Shown here: piece by piece, positions 1-5,011 of the stretch | Position numbering within the stretch: position 1 is the stretch's first letter | Layout: each line of letters starts with the position of its first letter | Assembly (NCBI GenBank): GCA_014379885.1 | Contig: JACMKW010000314.1 | Span: 1-5,011 of the forward strand | Direction: 5' to 3' | Length of the DNA stretch: 5,011 bases | From: Rhizobacter sp. | GTDB lineage: Bacteria > Pseudomonadota > Gammaproteobacteria > Burkholderiales > Burkholderiaceae | Notes under the pieces: generated by a model | What the model saw: only the letters and a program-made list of their open reading frames with translations | Databases searched by the model: none | Told to the model about the DNA's origin: nothing | Translations under genes and position numbers: made by a program

Positions 1-950
1 CGCCGCGGCACTACGCGTATCTGAAGATCAGCGAAGGCTGCAACCACCGCTGCAGCTTTTGCATCATCCCCAGCATGCGCGGCGACCTGGTCTCGCGGCC
101 CATTGGCGACGTGCTGGGTGAAGCGCAGCGTTTGTTCGAAGCGGGCGTGAAAGAGCTGCTGGTGATCAGCCAGGACACCAGCGCCTACGGCGTCGACGTG
201 AAGTACCGCACCGGCTTCTGGGACGGCAAGCCCGTCAAGACCCGCATGCTCGACCTGTGCGCGAAGCTGGGTGAACTCGCCGCGCAACACGGCGCCTGGG
301 TACGCATGCACTACGTCTACCCCTATCCGCATGTGGACGAAGTGCTGCCGCTGATGGCGCAAGGGCTGATCCTCCCCTACCTCGACGTGCCATTCCAGCA
401 CTCGCACCCCGACGTGCTCAAGCGCATGAAGCGCCCGGCCAACGGTGAGAAGAACCTCGATCGCCTGCAGCGCTGGCGCGAGATATGCCCTGAGCTGGTG
501 GTGCGCAGCACCTTCATTGCAGGCTTCCCGGGCGAGACCGAAACCGAGTTCGATCATCTGTTGAATTTCATGCACGAAGCGCAGATCGATCGCGCTGGCT
601 GCTTTGCTTATTCGCCGGTGAACGGCGCTACGGCCAATGCCTTGCCCGACCCCGTGCCGGCTGAAGTGCGCGAGGAGCGCCGTGCGCGCTTCATGGCAGT
701 GGCTGAGGAGGTGTCAGCACACAAACTGCGCAGCCGCATAGGCGCCACCATGCAGGTGCTGATCGACTCGGCCCCCGCGCTGGGCCGCAAGGGCGGGGTG
801 GGGCGCAGTTATGCCGATGCGCCCGAGATCGATGGCAGCGTGAAATTGCTGCCGCCCGAGAAGGCATCCAAGACATTGAAGGTGGGCGAGTTCACCAAGG
901 CACGCATCGTCGGCACGCAAGGCCACGACCTCGTCGCACAGCCGATCTGA
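1..950 (+). CDS. rimO: Ribosomal protein S12 methylthiotransferase RimO (3' part, N-terminus cut off by the window edge)
   Basis: RimO is a cytoplasmic radical-SAM enzyme with two iron-sulfur clusters that adds a methylthio group to the conserved aspartate of ribosomal protein S12. The frame is open from base 3 to the TGA at 948-950 (315 visible residues); the first in-window ATG, at base 75, lies after the cluster motif and is not the start. Visible residues 11-20 read [10 protein letters not shown], so C13, C17 and C20 form the CxxxCxxC motif that binds the SAM-associated 4Fe-4S cluster. The following [56 protein letters not shown] and [12 protein letters not shown] blocks match RimO rather than its relative MiaB. 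The last 70 or so residues, with [12 protein letters not shown], form the TRAM domain that contacts the substrate. About 137 N-terminal residues (most of the first-cluster domain) lie outside, judging from recalled E. coli RimO. Only 9 bases separate its stop from metC, so co-transcription is likely. Confidence 0.96.
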   Translation, partial: PRHYAYLKISEGCNHRCSFCIIPSMRGDLVSRPIGDVLGEAQRLFEAGVKELLVISQDTSAYGVDVKYRTGFWDGKPVKTRMLDLCAKLGELAAQHGAWVRMHYVYPYPHVDEVLPLMAQGLILPYLDVPFQHSHPDVLKRMKRPANGEKNLDRLQRWREICPELVVRSTFIAGFPGETETEFDHLLNFMHEAQIDRAGCFAYSPVNGATANALPDPVPAEVREERRARFMAVAEEVSAHKLRSRIGATMQVLIDSAPALGRKGGVGRSYADAPEIDGSVKLLPPEKASKTLKVGEFTKARIVGTQGHDLVAQPI

Positions 951-959
951 GCCAAGGTC

Positions 960-2147
960 ATGACGCAAGACAAGCGCACCGAGCTGATCCACCACCCCTA
1001 TGTGCCGCCAGCCGGCTTTGGTGCGGTGGCGCCAGGGGTGCACAAGGCATCGACCGTCATCTTCCCCAACGTGGCGGCGCTGCAGGCGCGCAGTTGGCGC
1101 TCCAAGGCTGGCTACACCTATGGCCTGCACGGCACCCCGACCTCGTTCACGCTGGAGGAGCGCATTGCCACGCTCGAAGGTGGTGTGCAGACCTTGCTGG
1201 TGCCCAGCGGCTTGGCCAGCATCACGCTGGTTGACCTCGCCATGCTCAAGCAGGGCGACGAGGTGCTGATCCCGGAGAACGCCTACGGGCCCAACAAGGA
1301 GCTGGCGCGCAACGAACTGGCGGCCTGGGGCATCGCCCATCGCTTTTACAACCCGATGGATGCGCTGGGTCTGGCCGCGCTGATCACCCCGCAGACCAAG
1401 CTGATGTGGCTGGAGGCGGCCGGCTCGGTGACGATGGAATTCCCCAACCTGCCGGCCTTGGTGAAGGTGGCGCGCGAGCACGGCATCACCACCGCGCTCG
1501 ACAACACCTGGGGCGCCGGCCTGGCCTTCAACCCCTTTGACTTGACGCCCGACGGCGAGCCGCTGGGCGTGGACATCTCGGTGCAGGCGCTGACCAAATA
1601 CGCCTCAGGCGGCGGTGACGTGCTGATGGGCTCGGTGACGACCTGCGACGAGGCGCTGCACCTCAAGCTCAAGTTCTGCCACATGCGCATGGGCTGGGGC
1701 GTGGGCGCCAACGACATCGAACTGGTGCTGCGGTCGCTGCCATCGCTGCCCTTGCGCTACGACGCGCATGATGCTGCTGCCCGCACGTTGGCAGCCTGGT
1801 GGTCGCAGCGGCGAGAGGTGATCCAGGTGCTGCACCCGGCGTTGCCGGGGTCGCCGGGCCATGAGTGCTGGAAGAAGCTGTGCACTCGCGCGGCAGGCCT
1901 GTTCTCAGTGGTATTCAACGAGCGCTACAGCGACGCACAGGTGCATGCCTTCATCGACGCATTGCAGCTGTTCAAGATCGGCTACTCGTGGGCCGGGCCA
2001 GTGAGCCTGGCCGTGCCCTATCACCTAGCCGGCATGCGCGAAGAGCCGGCTTATCGCGGCACGCTGGTGAGGTTCTCCGTGGGGTTGGAGGCACCGGTGG
2101 ACTTGATCAGCGACTGCCAGCAGGCGCTGCACGCACTGGGCCCCTGA
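960..2147 (+). CDS. metC: Cystathionine beta-lyase (PLP-dependent, Cys/Met metabolism family)
   Basis: The 395-residue product fits the family length of about 390-400. MetC cleaves cystathionine to homocysteine, pyruvate and ammonia, the second transsulfuration step in methionine synthesis, in the cytoplasm as a PLP tetramer. K213 in ALTKYASGGGDVLMG is the expected Schiff-base lysine. D181-N182-T183-W184 contains the aspartate that pairs with the PLP pyridine nitrogen. HPALPGSPGHECWK (292-305), YSWAGPVSL (342-350) and VRFSVGLE (370-377, with R371 as carboxylate binder) match E. coli MetC more closely than MetB or MetZ. The block YGLHGTPT has L56 and H57 where E. coli has two arginines, one of which contacts PLP phosphate; this may be a lineage variant. 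The start follows rimO by 9 bases with only a short AAGG at 954-957, very near the ATG, so translational coupling is plausible. Related gamma-lyase activities cannot be excluded. Confidence 0.9.
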   Translation: MTQDKRTELIHHPYVPPAGFGAVAPGVHKASTVIFPNVAALQARSWRSKAGYTYGLHGTPTSFTLEERIATLEGGVQTLLVPSGLASITLVDLAMLKQGDEVLIPENAYGPNKELARNELAAWGIAHRFYNPMDALGLAALITPQTKLMWLEAAGSVTMEFPNLPALVKVAREHGITTALDNTWGAGLAFNPFDLTPDGEPLGVDISVQALTKYASGGGDVLMGSVTTCDEALHLKLKFCHMRMGWGVGANDIELVLRSLPSLPLRYDAHDAAARTLAAWWSQRREVIQVLHPALPGSPGHECWKKLCTRAAGLFSVVFNERYSDAQVHAFIDALQLFKIGYSWAGPVSLAVPYHLAGMREEPAYRGTLVRFSVGLEAPVDLISDCQQALHALGP

Positions 2148-2201
2148 TCAGTCCTTGGCGGGGCCCGAAGAGACTTTGTGTCTCATCAGTCGCCCTTTTT
2201 G
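2148..2201 (-). pseudogene. Second, displaced copy of the smpB 3' end (remnant)
   Basis: Read on the minus strand, these bases encode [16 protein letters not shown] and a TGA stop, almost the same as the true SmpB end [15 protein letters not shown] found 86 bases earlier in the gene's direction. Excluding one inserted proline codon, 43 of 51 aligned bases agree. Seven of the eight differences are third-position synonymous changes, and the eighth lies in the outermost aligned codon (CAA against GAA). The copy has no start region of its own, is in a different frame from smpB, and is not expected to be translated. Its stop abuts the metC stop, forming TGATCA. It looks like a leftover of a divergent smpB allele or the distal scar of a 3'-end integration. 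Simple old tandem duplication is the main alternative. Confidence 0.7.
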
Positions 2202-2212
2202 GCTGCGCCGAA

Positions 2213-2237
2213 AAGTTCGTTGAGCCTGTCGGCTCAG
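2213..2237. repeat. Small palindrome resembling a dispersed REP-like intergenic repeat
   Basis: TGAGCC (2221-2226) and GGCTCA (2231-2236) are perfect inverted arms around a TGTC loop. Read on the minus strand, 2231-2215 is CGACAGGCTCAACGAAC, which from memory resembles the family of short repeats of the form CGACAGGCTCA-(few bases)-CGAAC scattered between genes in many proteobacteria. The palindrome overlaps the smpB stop codon and lies in the 32-base spacer between the two copies of the smpB end. It might also act as a weak hairpin at the smpB transcript end, where TTTT follows only after six bases. The repeat-family assignment is a recollection and is not shown by this window, which has one copy. 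Confidence 0.35.
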
Positions 2238-2284
2238 TCCTTCGCACCTGATGAGACTTTATGTCTCATCAGCCGTCCTTTTTC
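2234..2284 (-). repeat. smpB-internal copy of the duplicated 3'-end sequence
   Basis: This is the in-gene member of the direct repeat whose other member is 2148-2201. It encodes the last 16 SmpB residues and the stop. Compared with the displaced copy it prefers A/T-ending codons (CAT against CAC, TCA against TCG, GGT against GGC), which is unlike the GC-rich third positions of the surrounding genes. The copies are offset by 86 bases at the stop and 83 bases at the GAGAC core because of the one-codon indel. Confidence 0.7.
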
Positions 2285-2698
2285 CCGATCCCAATCGCGC
2301 TTCTTTTCGGTGTCCCGCTTGTCGTGTTCGGCCTTGCCCTTGGCCAGCGCAATTTCGGCCTTCACGATGCCGCCTTTGTAGTGCAGATCCAGTGGCACCA
2401 GCGTGAAGCCTTTTTGCTCCACCTTGCCGATGAGGCGCTTGATCTCTTCCTTGTTCATCAAGAGTTTCTTGGTGCGGTCGGCTTCGGGGCTGATGTGGGT
2501 GGAAGCGCTACCCAGCGCGTTGATGCGGCAGCCGATGAGATACAGCTCGCCATTGCGGATGACCACATAGCCGTCGGTCAGCTGAACCTGCCCGGCGCGG
2601 ATGGCCTTGATCTCCCAGCCTTGCAACACCATGCCCGCCTCGTACTTTTCTTCGAGGTGGTAATCAAAGCGGGCGCGGCGGTTTTCGGCAATCGACAT
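2234..2698 (-). CDS. smpB: SsrA (tmRNA)-binding protein SmpB
   Basis: SmpB binds the tRNA-like part of tmRNA and carries it to stalled ribosomes; its tail occupies the empty mRNA channel in trans-translation. The 154-residue product has the usual length (E. coli has 160). It shows [19 protein letters not shown] near the N-terminus, [10 protein letters not shown] (27-36), [17 protein letters not shown] (40-56), and the basic tail [16 protein letters not shown] (125-140) followed by GRLMRH. The start at 2698 was chosen because MSIAENRR aligns with homologues; the open frame extends to 2893 but overlaps divergent ratA and has no family similarity there. No Shine-Dalgarno sequence is visible before this ATG (the upstream bases are pyrimidine-rich CTCTCCCTC). 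After MRH the tail continues with KVSSGAKD, and codons for that segment are unusually A/T-ending (CAT, TCA, TCA, GGT). A near-copy of the same tail lies just downstream. ssrA is not in the window. Confidence 0.95.
   Translation of the reverse strand: MSIAENRRARFDYHLEEKYEAGMVLQGWEIKAIRAGQVQLTDGYVVIRNGELYLIGCRINALGSASTHISPEADRTKKLLMNKEEIKRLIGKVEQKGFTLVPLDLHYKGGIVKAEIALAKGKAEHDKRDTEKKRDWDREKGRLMRHKVSSGAKD
2248..2283 (+). terminator. Possible intrinsic terminator of metC, embedded in the smpB coding end
   Basis: CTGATGAGAC (2248-2257) and GTCTCATCAG (2263-2272) are perfect 10-bp inverted arms around a TTTAT loop. After CCGTCC comes a run of five T at 2279-2283 on the plus strand. This suits termination of transcripts arriving from metC, although the six-base gap before the T run and the moderate GC of the stem make it a weak match to a classical terminator. 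It would not serve smpB, since in that direction the hairpin precedes the stop codon and has no T run behind it. The displaced copy has only the 5-bp core GAGAC/GTCTC before its own T5 (2196-2200). Confidence 0.4.
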
Positions 2699-2727
2699 GA
2701 GGGAGAGATGAGGCAAAAGGCCGTCAA

Positions 2728-2733
2728 TACAAT
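2728..2733 (+). promoter_or_regulatory. Candidate -10 box for ratA
   Basis: TACAAT matches the sigma-70 -10 consensus at five of six bases. No acceptable -35 hexamer sits 16-18 bases upstream. A start of transcription about seven bases downstream would leave a leader of only about five bases before the ratA ATG. This would fit the weak or absent Shine-Dalgarno sequence there. The assignment is tentative. Confidence 0.25.
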
Positions 2734-2744
2734 CGAGCCATTGT

Positions 2745-3194
2745 ATGAAGCACGTCAAGAAGTCAGTTCTGCTCTCGTATTCGGCTCCCGAGATGTACAC
2801 GTTGGTGATTGGCGTGCCCGAGTACCCCAAGTTTCTGCCGTGGTGCGAAAAGGCCGAAGTGTTGAGCAGCGAAGCCTCGGGCATGACGGCCAAGTTGCAC
2901 CTGGTCTACGGTGGCTTGCGCCATGCCTTCACCACGCGCAACACCCATGTCGCCGACCGCAGCGTGCTGGTGTCGCTGGTGGACGGGCCATTCTCCGTGC
3001 TTGACGGCTCATGGCGATTCTTGCCTTTGGCGCTGGCCGGCGACGCTGCAGCGTGCAAGATCGAATTCGAGATGCGCTATGCCTTTGCGAACAGGCCACT
3101 CGAAGTGATGGTGAGCCCGGTGTTCGACCGGGTGGCCAATACCTTTGTAGACGCTTTTGTCAAACGTGCGGAGCAGGTCTATGGCGAGCGCTGA
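2745..3194 (+). CDS. ratA: RatA family protein (START/COQ10-like, SRPBCC superfamily)
   Basis: The 149-residue protein has the family length and conserved blocks: [11 protein letters not shown] near the N-terminus, YPKFLPWC (27-34), AFTTRN (61-66), LVDGPF (78-83), GSWRF (88-92) and the C-terminal helix [14 protein letters not shown]. These match E. coli RatA (YfjG) and the mitochondrial COQ10 family, which form a hydrophobic-cavity START fold. E. coli RatA was reported to block 70S ribosome formation, whereas COQ10 relatives bind ubiquinone and support respiration. The toxin name should therefore be treated cautiously, and no antitoxin partner is evident. The ATG at 2745 gives the homologous N-terminus [14 protein letters not shown]; only GAG (2735-2737) precedes it at a suitable distance. 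It is divergent from smpB across 46 bases and overlaps rnfH by 14 bases, an arrangement also found in E. coli (smpB beside ratA-ratB). Confidence 0.9.
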   Translation: MKHVKKSVLLSYSAPEMYTLVIGVPEYPKFLPWCEKAEVLSSEASGMTAKLHLVYGGLRHAFTTRNTHVADRSVLVSLVDGPFSVLDGSWRFLPLALAGDAAACKIEFEMRYAFANRPLEVMVSPVFDRVANTFVDAFVKRAEQVYGER

Positions 3195-3474
3195 AGAGTT
3201 GCGCATCGAAGTCGCCTACAGCCCGGCAGTCGGCTCAGTGCAGCAGGTGATGCTGCGTTTGCCCCCAGGTAGCCGCGTGCAAGACGCTCTGCAGCAAGCC
3301 TACCCCGACCTGGCACTCGACAATTTGGTGGTGGGTGTGTGGGGCAAGCTGCGCGCGTTGAGCGACACCTTGCGTGACCAAGACAGGGTGGAGGTTTATC
3401 GGCCCTTGCTGGTCGATCCGAAAGAGGCCCGGCGCCTGCGCTACAAGAGCCACCGCGCCAAGGCCAAGCCCTGA
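3181..3474 (+). CDS. rnfH: RnfH family protein (UPF0125, RatB-like, ubiquitin-like fold)
   Basis: The product is a 97-residue small acidic-to-basic protein. It shows LRIEVAYSPAVG at the N-terminus, VGVWGKLRALSDTLRDQDRVEVYRPLLVDPKEARRLR (51-87), and a lysine-rich end. The DRVEVYRPL-DPKE-RR signature is diagnostic of RnfH (E. coli YfjF/RatB). Structures of the family are said to have a ubiquitin/ThiS-like beta-grasp fold, but the biochemical role is unsettled; the name comes from association with rnf operons in some bacteria. The start at 3181 is preferred over an ATG eight codons upstream because GGAG at 3170-3173 lies seven bases before it and [13 protein letters not shown] matches family N-termini. 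The gene begins inside the end of ratA (14-base overlap), pointing to translational coupling and a shared function or shared expression. Its stop is seven bases from that of the converging gene. Confidence 0.9.
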   Translation: MASAEELRIEVAYSPAVGSVQQVMLRLPPGSRVQDALQQAYPDLALDNLVVGVWGKLRALSDTLRDQDRVEVYRPLLVDPKEARRLRYKSHRAKAKP

Positions 3475-3481
3475 ACGGTCT

Positions 3482-4036
3482 TTACTTGCAGTCGCTGCTG
3501 ACGACGTCGCGGGCGCGCTTGGTTTCTTCGGCCCGGCCCTTGTCGTCCAGGATTTCGCGTTCGCCCTTGGCGTTCACACGTGCCATGCGCATGCCGTCTT
3601 CCAGGGCACGCAGCTGAGCCTTGCCGCGCTGGCAGTTGTCGGCCTTGGCGGCAGTCAGTTTTTCTTCTTCAGCTTTGCGTTTAGCGGTCTCTTCTTCAGC
3701 GGCCTTGCGGCGCTTGGCTTCGAGCTCGGGTTCGGCCGCCTTGACCGGGCCGCTGGCCGCCGATGCGGCGGCAGAAGCGGCCATCGCAGCCACGGCAGCC
3801 TGGGCGCTGTCGGGTGCAAAAGCGGGCGGCGCCTTGCGCGAGCTTCCGCTGGGGCGTTGGAGGATTTCGGCTTCACTCACAGAAGGCGGTGGCGGCAGGT
3901 CGCTGTACTGCACGCGGCCTGTCTTGTCTTTCCATTTCCACTGGGCAAATGCCGGGTGGCTCAGGCTCAGGGTCAGAACGGCTCCGAGCGCCAGGGCGGC
4001 GAGCCGCGCAGATGAGAAAGGGCGTGCGAATTTCAT
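3482..4036 (-). CDS. Exported DUF4124 domain-containing protein with coiled-coil segment
   Basis: The 184-residue product starts with a Sec signal peptide: MKFARPFSSAR, a hydrophobic stretch AALALGAVLTLSL, and a likely cleavage AFA/Q after residue 31. The mature protein opens with QWKWKDKTGRVQYSDLPPPP, the DUF4124 pattern (aromatic-K/W-x-D-x-x-G-x-x-x-YSD-x-PP). A low-complexity Ala/Ser stretch (about 79-96) is followed by a charged heptad-like segment rich in E, K and A (about 104-132). The C-terminal region has C135 and C183 as the only cysteines, so a disulfide in the periplasm is possible, with LRALEDGMRMARVNAKGEREILDD between them. This layout is common in Burkholderiales, and the molecular function is unknown. 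The start at 4036 was chosen because it begins the signal peptide; the frame runs to 4159 without family features. No spaced Shine-Dalgarno is present (AGG directly abuts the ATG). It is divergent from guaB. Confidence 0.88.
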   Translation of the reverse strand: MKFARPFSSARLAALALGAVLTLSLSHPAFAQWKWKDKTGRVQYSDLPPPPSVSEAEILQRPSGSSRKAPPAFAPDSAQAAVAAMAASAAASAASGPVKAAEPELEAKRRKAAEEETAKRKAEEEKLTAAKADNCQRGKAQLRALEDGMRMARVNAKGEREILDDKGRAEETKRARDVVSSDCK

Positions 4037-4042
4037 CCTGAA

Positions 4043-4048
4043 AGTGTA
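4043..4048 (-). promoter_or_regulatory. Candidate -10 box for the DUF4124 gene
   Basis: Minus-strand TACACT matches four of six bases of the -10 consensus, including the key first T, second A and last T. Transcription starting six to seven bases later would begin at or next to the ATG at 4036, implying a leaderless message. No convincing -35 element is visible, so this is a weak call. Confidence 0.2.
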
Positions 4049-4146
4049 GTCGTGTAAGGCAGGCTTGGAGCGTATCGCCGCAGGGCCGTGTCTGGTTTTG
4101 CCTGCAGTTGCCGGCACGTCCCAAGGCATTTCGTGAACTAATGCCG

Positions 4147-4164
4147 CGCACGTAACCAAGTGCG
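4147..4164. promoter_or_regulatory. Short inverted repeat in the guaB upstream region (possible operator)
   Basis: CGCAC (4147-4151) and GTGCG (4160-4164) are perfect 5-bp inverted arms separated by eight bases. It lies about 50 bases upstream of the guaB -10 box in the divergent intergenic region, where an operator could sit. It does not match the PurR pattern I know, and arms this short occur by chance in GC-rich DNA. Confidence 0.15.
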
Positions 4165-4214
4165 TGATTTTGCAGGCCGAAGCGTGCCGTGCCGGGCAGC
4201 GGTTTGCCGATCCG

Positions 4215-4220
4215 TATAAT
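4215..4220 (+). promoter_or_regulatory. guaB promoter, consensus -10 box
   Basis: TATAAT is a perfect -10 hexamer standing out in GC-rich surroundings, 25 bases before the guaB ATG. The predicted transcript would start near 4227 and carry a leader of roughly 19 bases with a good Shine-Dalgarno. No -35 hexamer is recognisable 16-18 bases upstream (the region reads CCGGGC), and there is no TG extension, so an activator or an unusual -35 may be involved. Confidence 0.65.
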
Positions 4221-4233
4221 TCGCTTTTGCGTC

Positions 4234-4238
4234 AGGAG
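4234..4238 (+). promoter_or_regulatory. guaB ribosome binding site
   Basis: AGGAG lies seven bases before the ATG at 4246 and fixes that start. It is one of the two clear Shine-Dalgarno sequences in the window, the other being GGAG before rnfH. Confidence 0.8.
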
Positions 4239-4245
4239 CTTCCTC

Positions 4246-5011
4246 ATGCGCCTTCTAGGCAAAGCGCTCACCTTCGACGATGTGTTGTTGGTGCCGGCTT
4301 TCTCTCAGGTGTTGCCACGCGACACCACGCTTTCCACCCAGTTCTCCCGCAACATCCGCTTGAACCTGCCACTGGTGTCCGCCGCCATGGACACGGTGAC
4401 AGAAGCGCGTTTGGCCATCGCCATCGCGCAAGAGGGTGGCATCGGCATCGTTCACAAGAACCTCTCGCCCAAGCAGCAGGCCGCCGAAGTGGCCCGTGTG
4501 AAGCGCTATGAGTCGGGCCTGCTGCGAGACCCGATCACCATCTCTCCCGGCGTGCCGGTGCGCGATGTGATCCACCTCTCGCGCCAGCACAGCATTTCGG
4601 GCTTCCCGGTGGTGGAAGACGGCAAGGTGGTGGGCATCGTCACCGGCCGCGACATGCGCTTCGAGACGCGCATGGACATCCCGGTGCGCGAGATCATGAC
4701 GCCGCGCGAGCGGCTCATCACCGTGCGCGAAGGCGCCACGCTGGCCGAGGCCAAGGCGCTGATGCACAAGCACAGGCTGGAGCGCGTGCTCGTTGTCAAC
4801 GACGCATTCGAGCTGCGTGGCTTGTTCACGGTGAAAGACATCACCAAGCAGACCAACTTCCCCAACGCTGCGCGCGATGCACACGGCAAGCTGCGCGTGG
4901 GCGCGGCGGTGGGCGTGGGCGAGGGCACCGAAGAGCGCGTGGATCTGCTGGTCAAGGCCGGTGTCGACGCCCTGGTGGTCGATACGGCCCATGGCCACAG
5001 CGCGGGCGTGA
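4246..5011 (+). CDS. guaB: Inosine-5'-monophosphate dehydrogenase (5' part, runs off the window)
   Basis: GuaB oxidises IMP to XMP with NAD+, the committed step of guanine nucleotide synthesis, as a cytoplasmic tetramer. The window holds 255 codons of the roughly 490 usual for the family, beginning [24 protein letters not shown]. The TIM-barrel part shows [30 protein letters not shown] (43-72). The inserted Bateman module of two CBS domains spans about 93-205, with [43 protein letters not shown] and [24 protein letters not shown]. The barrel resumes with [10 protein letters not shown] and [14 protein letters not shown] (242-255), where D246 is the expected NAD-contacting aspartate. The catalytic cysteine loop lies beyond the edge. 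Purine nucleotide sensing through the CBS module is known for the family. The start is fixed by AGGAG seven bases upstream and follows a TATAAT box. guaA often follows guaB, but this cannot be seen here. Confidence 0.97.
   Translation, partial: MRLLGKALTFDDVLLVPAFSQVLPRDTTLSTQFSRNIRLNLPLVSAAMDTVTEARLAIAIAQEGGIGIVHKNLSPKQQAAEVARVKRYESGLLRDPITISPGVPVRDVIHLSRQHSISGFPVVEDGKVVGIVTGRDMRFETRMDIPVREIMTPRERLITVREGATLAEAKALMHKHRLERVLVVNDAFELRGLFTVKDITKQTNFPNAARDAHGKLRVGAAVGVGEGTEERVDLLVKAGVDALVVDTAHGHSAGV

Noticed and set aside
714..1481. Minus-strand open frame spanning the rimO-metC junction
   Set aside because: It is antisense to two well-supported genes with no domain resemblance and no initiation signals.
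2148..2201. A separate small gene encoding [12 protein letters not shown]
   Set aside because: Twelve codons with no ribosome binding site, matching the SmpB tail codon for codon; it is a displaced 3' end rather than a gene.
2148..2284. The two direct repeats as a CRISPR or start of a repeat array
   Set aside because: Only two copies exist, they differ at eight positions and one codon, and they are explained as smpB coding ends.
2261..3004. Long plus-strand open frame (247 codons) covering smpB antisense and part of ratA
   Set aside because: It is antisense to SmpB, which has full family motifs, and then runs out of frame through ratA; the protein has no recognisable domain.
2745..3474. ratA-rnfH as a toxin-antitoxin pair
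   Set aside because: RatA and RatB take their names from an E. coli toxin report, but the family is COQ10-like and RnfH is not an established antitoxin; nothing here shows autoregulation or an antidote.
3374..4015. Plus-strand open frame opposite the DUF4124 gene
   Set aside because: Its phenylalanine- and glycine-rich reading is the complement of the Glu/Lys coiled-coil codons of the exported protein, which has a signal peptide and a domain.
4255..4998. Minus-strand open frame of 247 codons opposite guaB
   Set aside because: It is histidine- and arginine-rich shadow sequence of a clear IMP dehydrogenase; such long antisense frames are common in GC-rich genes.

Overview
The window looks like an ordinary core-genome stretch of a GC-rich betaproteobacterium, most likely a Burkholderiales member near the Comamonadaceae. 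That placement rests on recalled protein resemblance, strong G/C preference at third codon positions, and gene order (smpB divergent from ratA-rnfH, then a DUF4124 gene and guaB); no search was run.

Layout: the 3' part of rimO (plus strand, cut by the left edge) is followed after 9 bases by metC. metC converges on smpB (minus strand). smpB is divergent from ratA, which overlaps rnfH by 14 bases. rnfH converges, with 7 bases between stops, on a minus-strand gene for an exported DUF4124 protein. A 209-base divergent region carrying a consensus -10 box then leads into guaB (plus strand), which runs off the right edge. Every gene has an intact frame, and no stretch over 300 bases lacks a gene.

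Functionally these are housekeeping genes. RimO modifies ribosomal protein S12, SmpB works with tmRNA in ribosome rescue, and RatA is a START/COQ10-like protein with RnfH as its usual neighbour. MetC makes homocysteine for methionine, and GuaB makes XMP for GTP. The adjacency of rimO and metC, and of DUF4124 and guaB, does not by itself imply a shared pathway.

The most unusual structure lies in the 86 bases between metC and smpB. The last 15 sense codons and stop of smpB are present a second time just downstream of the real smpB stop. Apart from the outermost codon and one inserted codon, the two copies differ only at synonymous third positions. The spacer between them contains a small palindrome resembling a dispersed repeat. 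The copy inside smpB also forms a 10-bp hairpin followed by T5 on the plus strand, which may terminate metC. No new multi-gene system was found.
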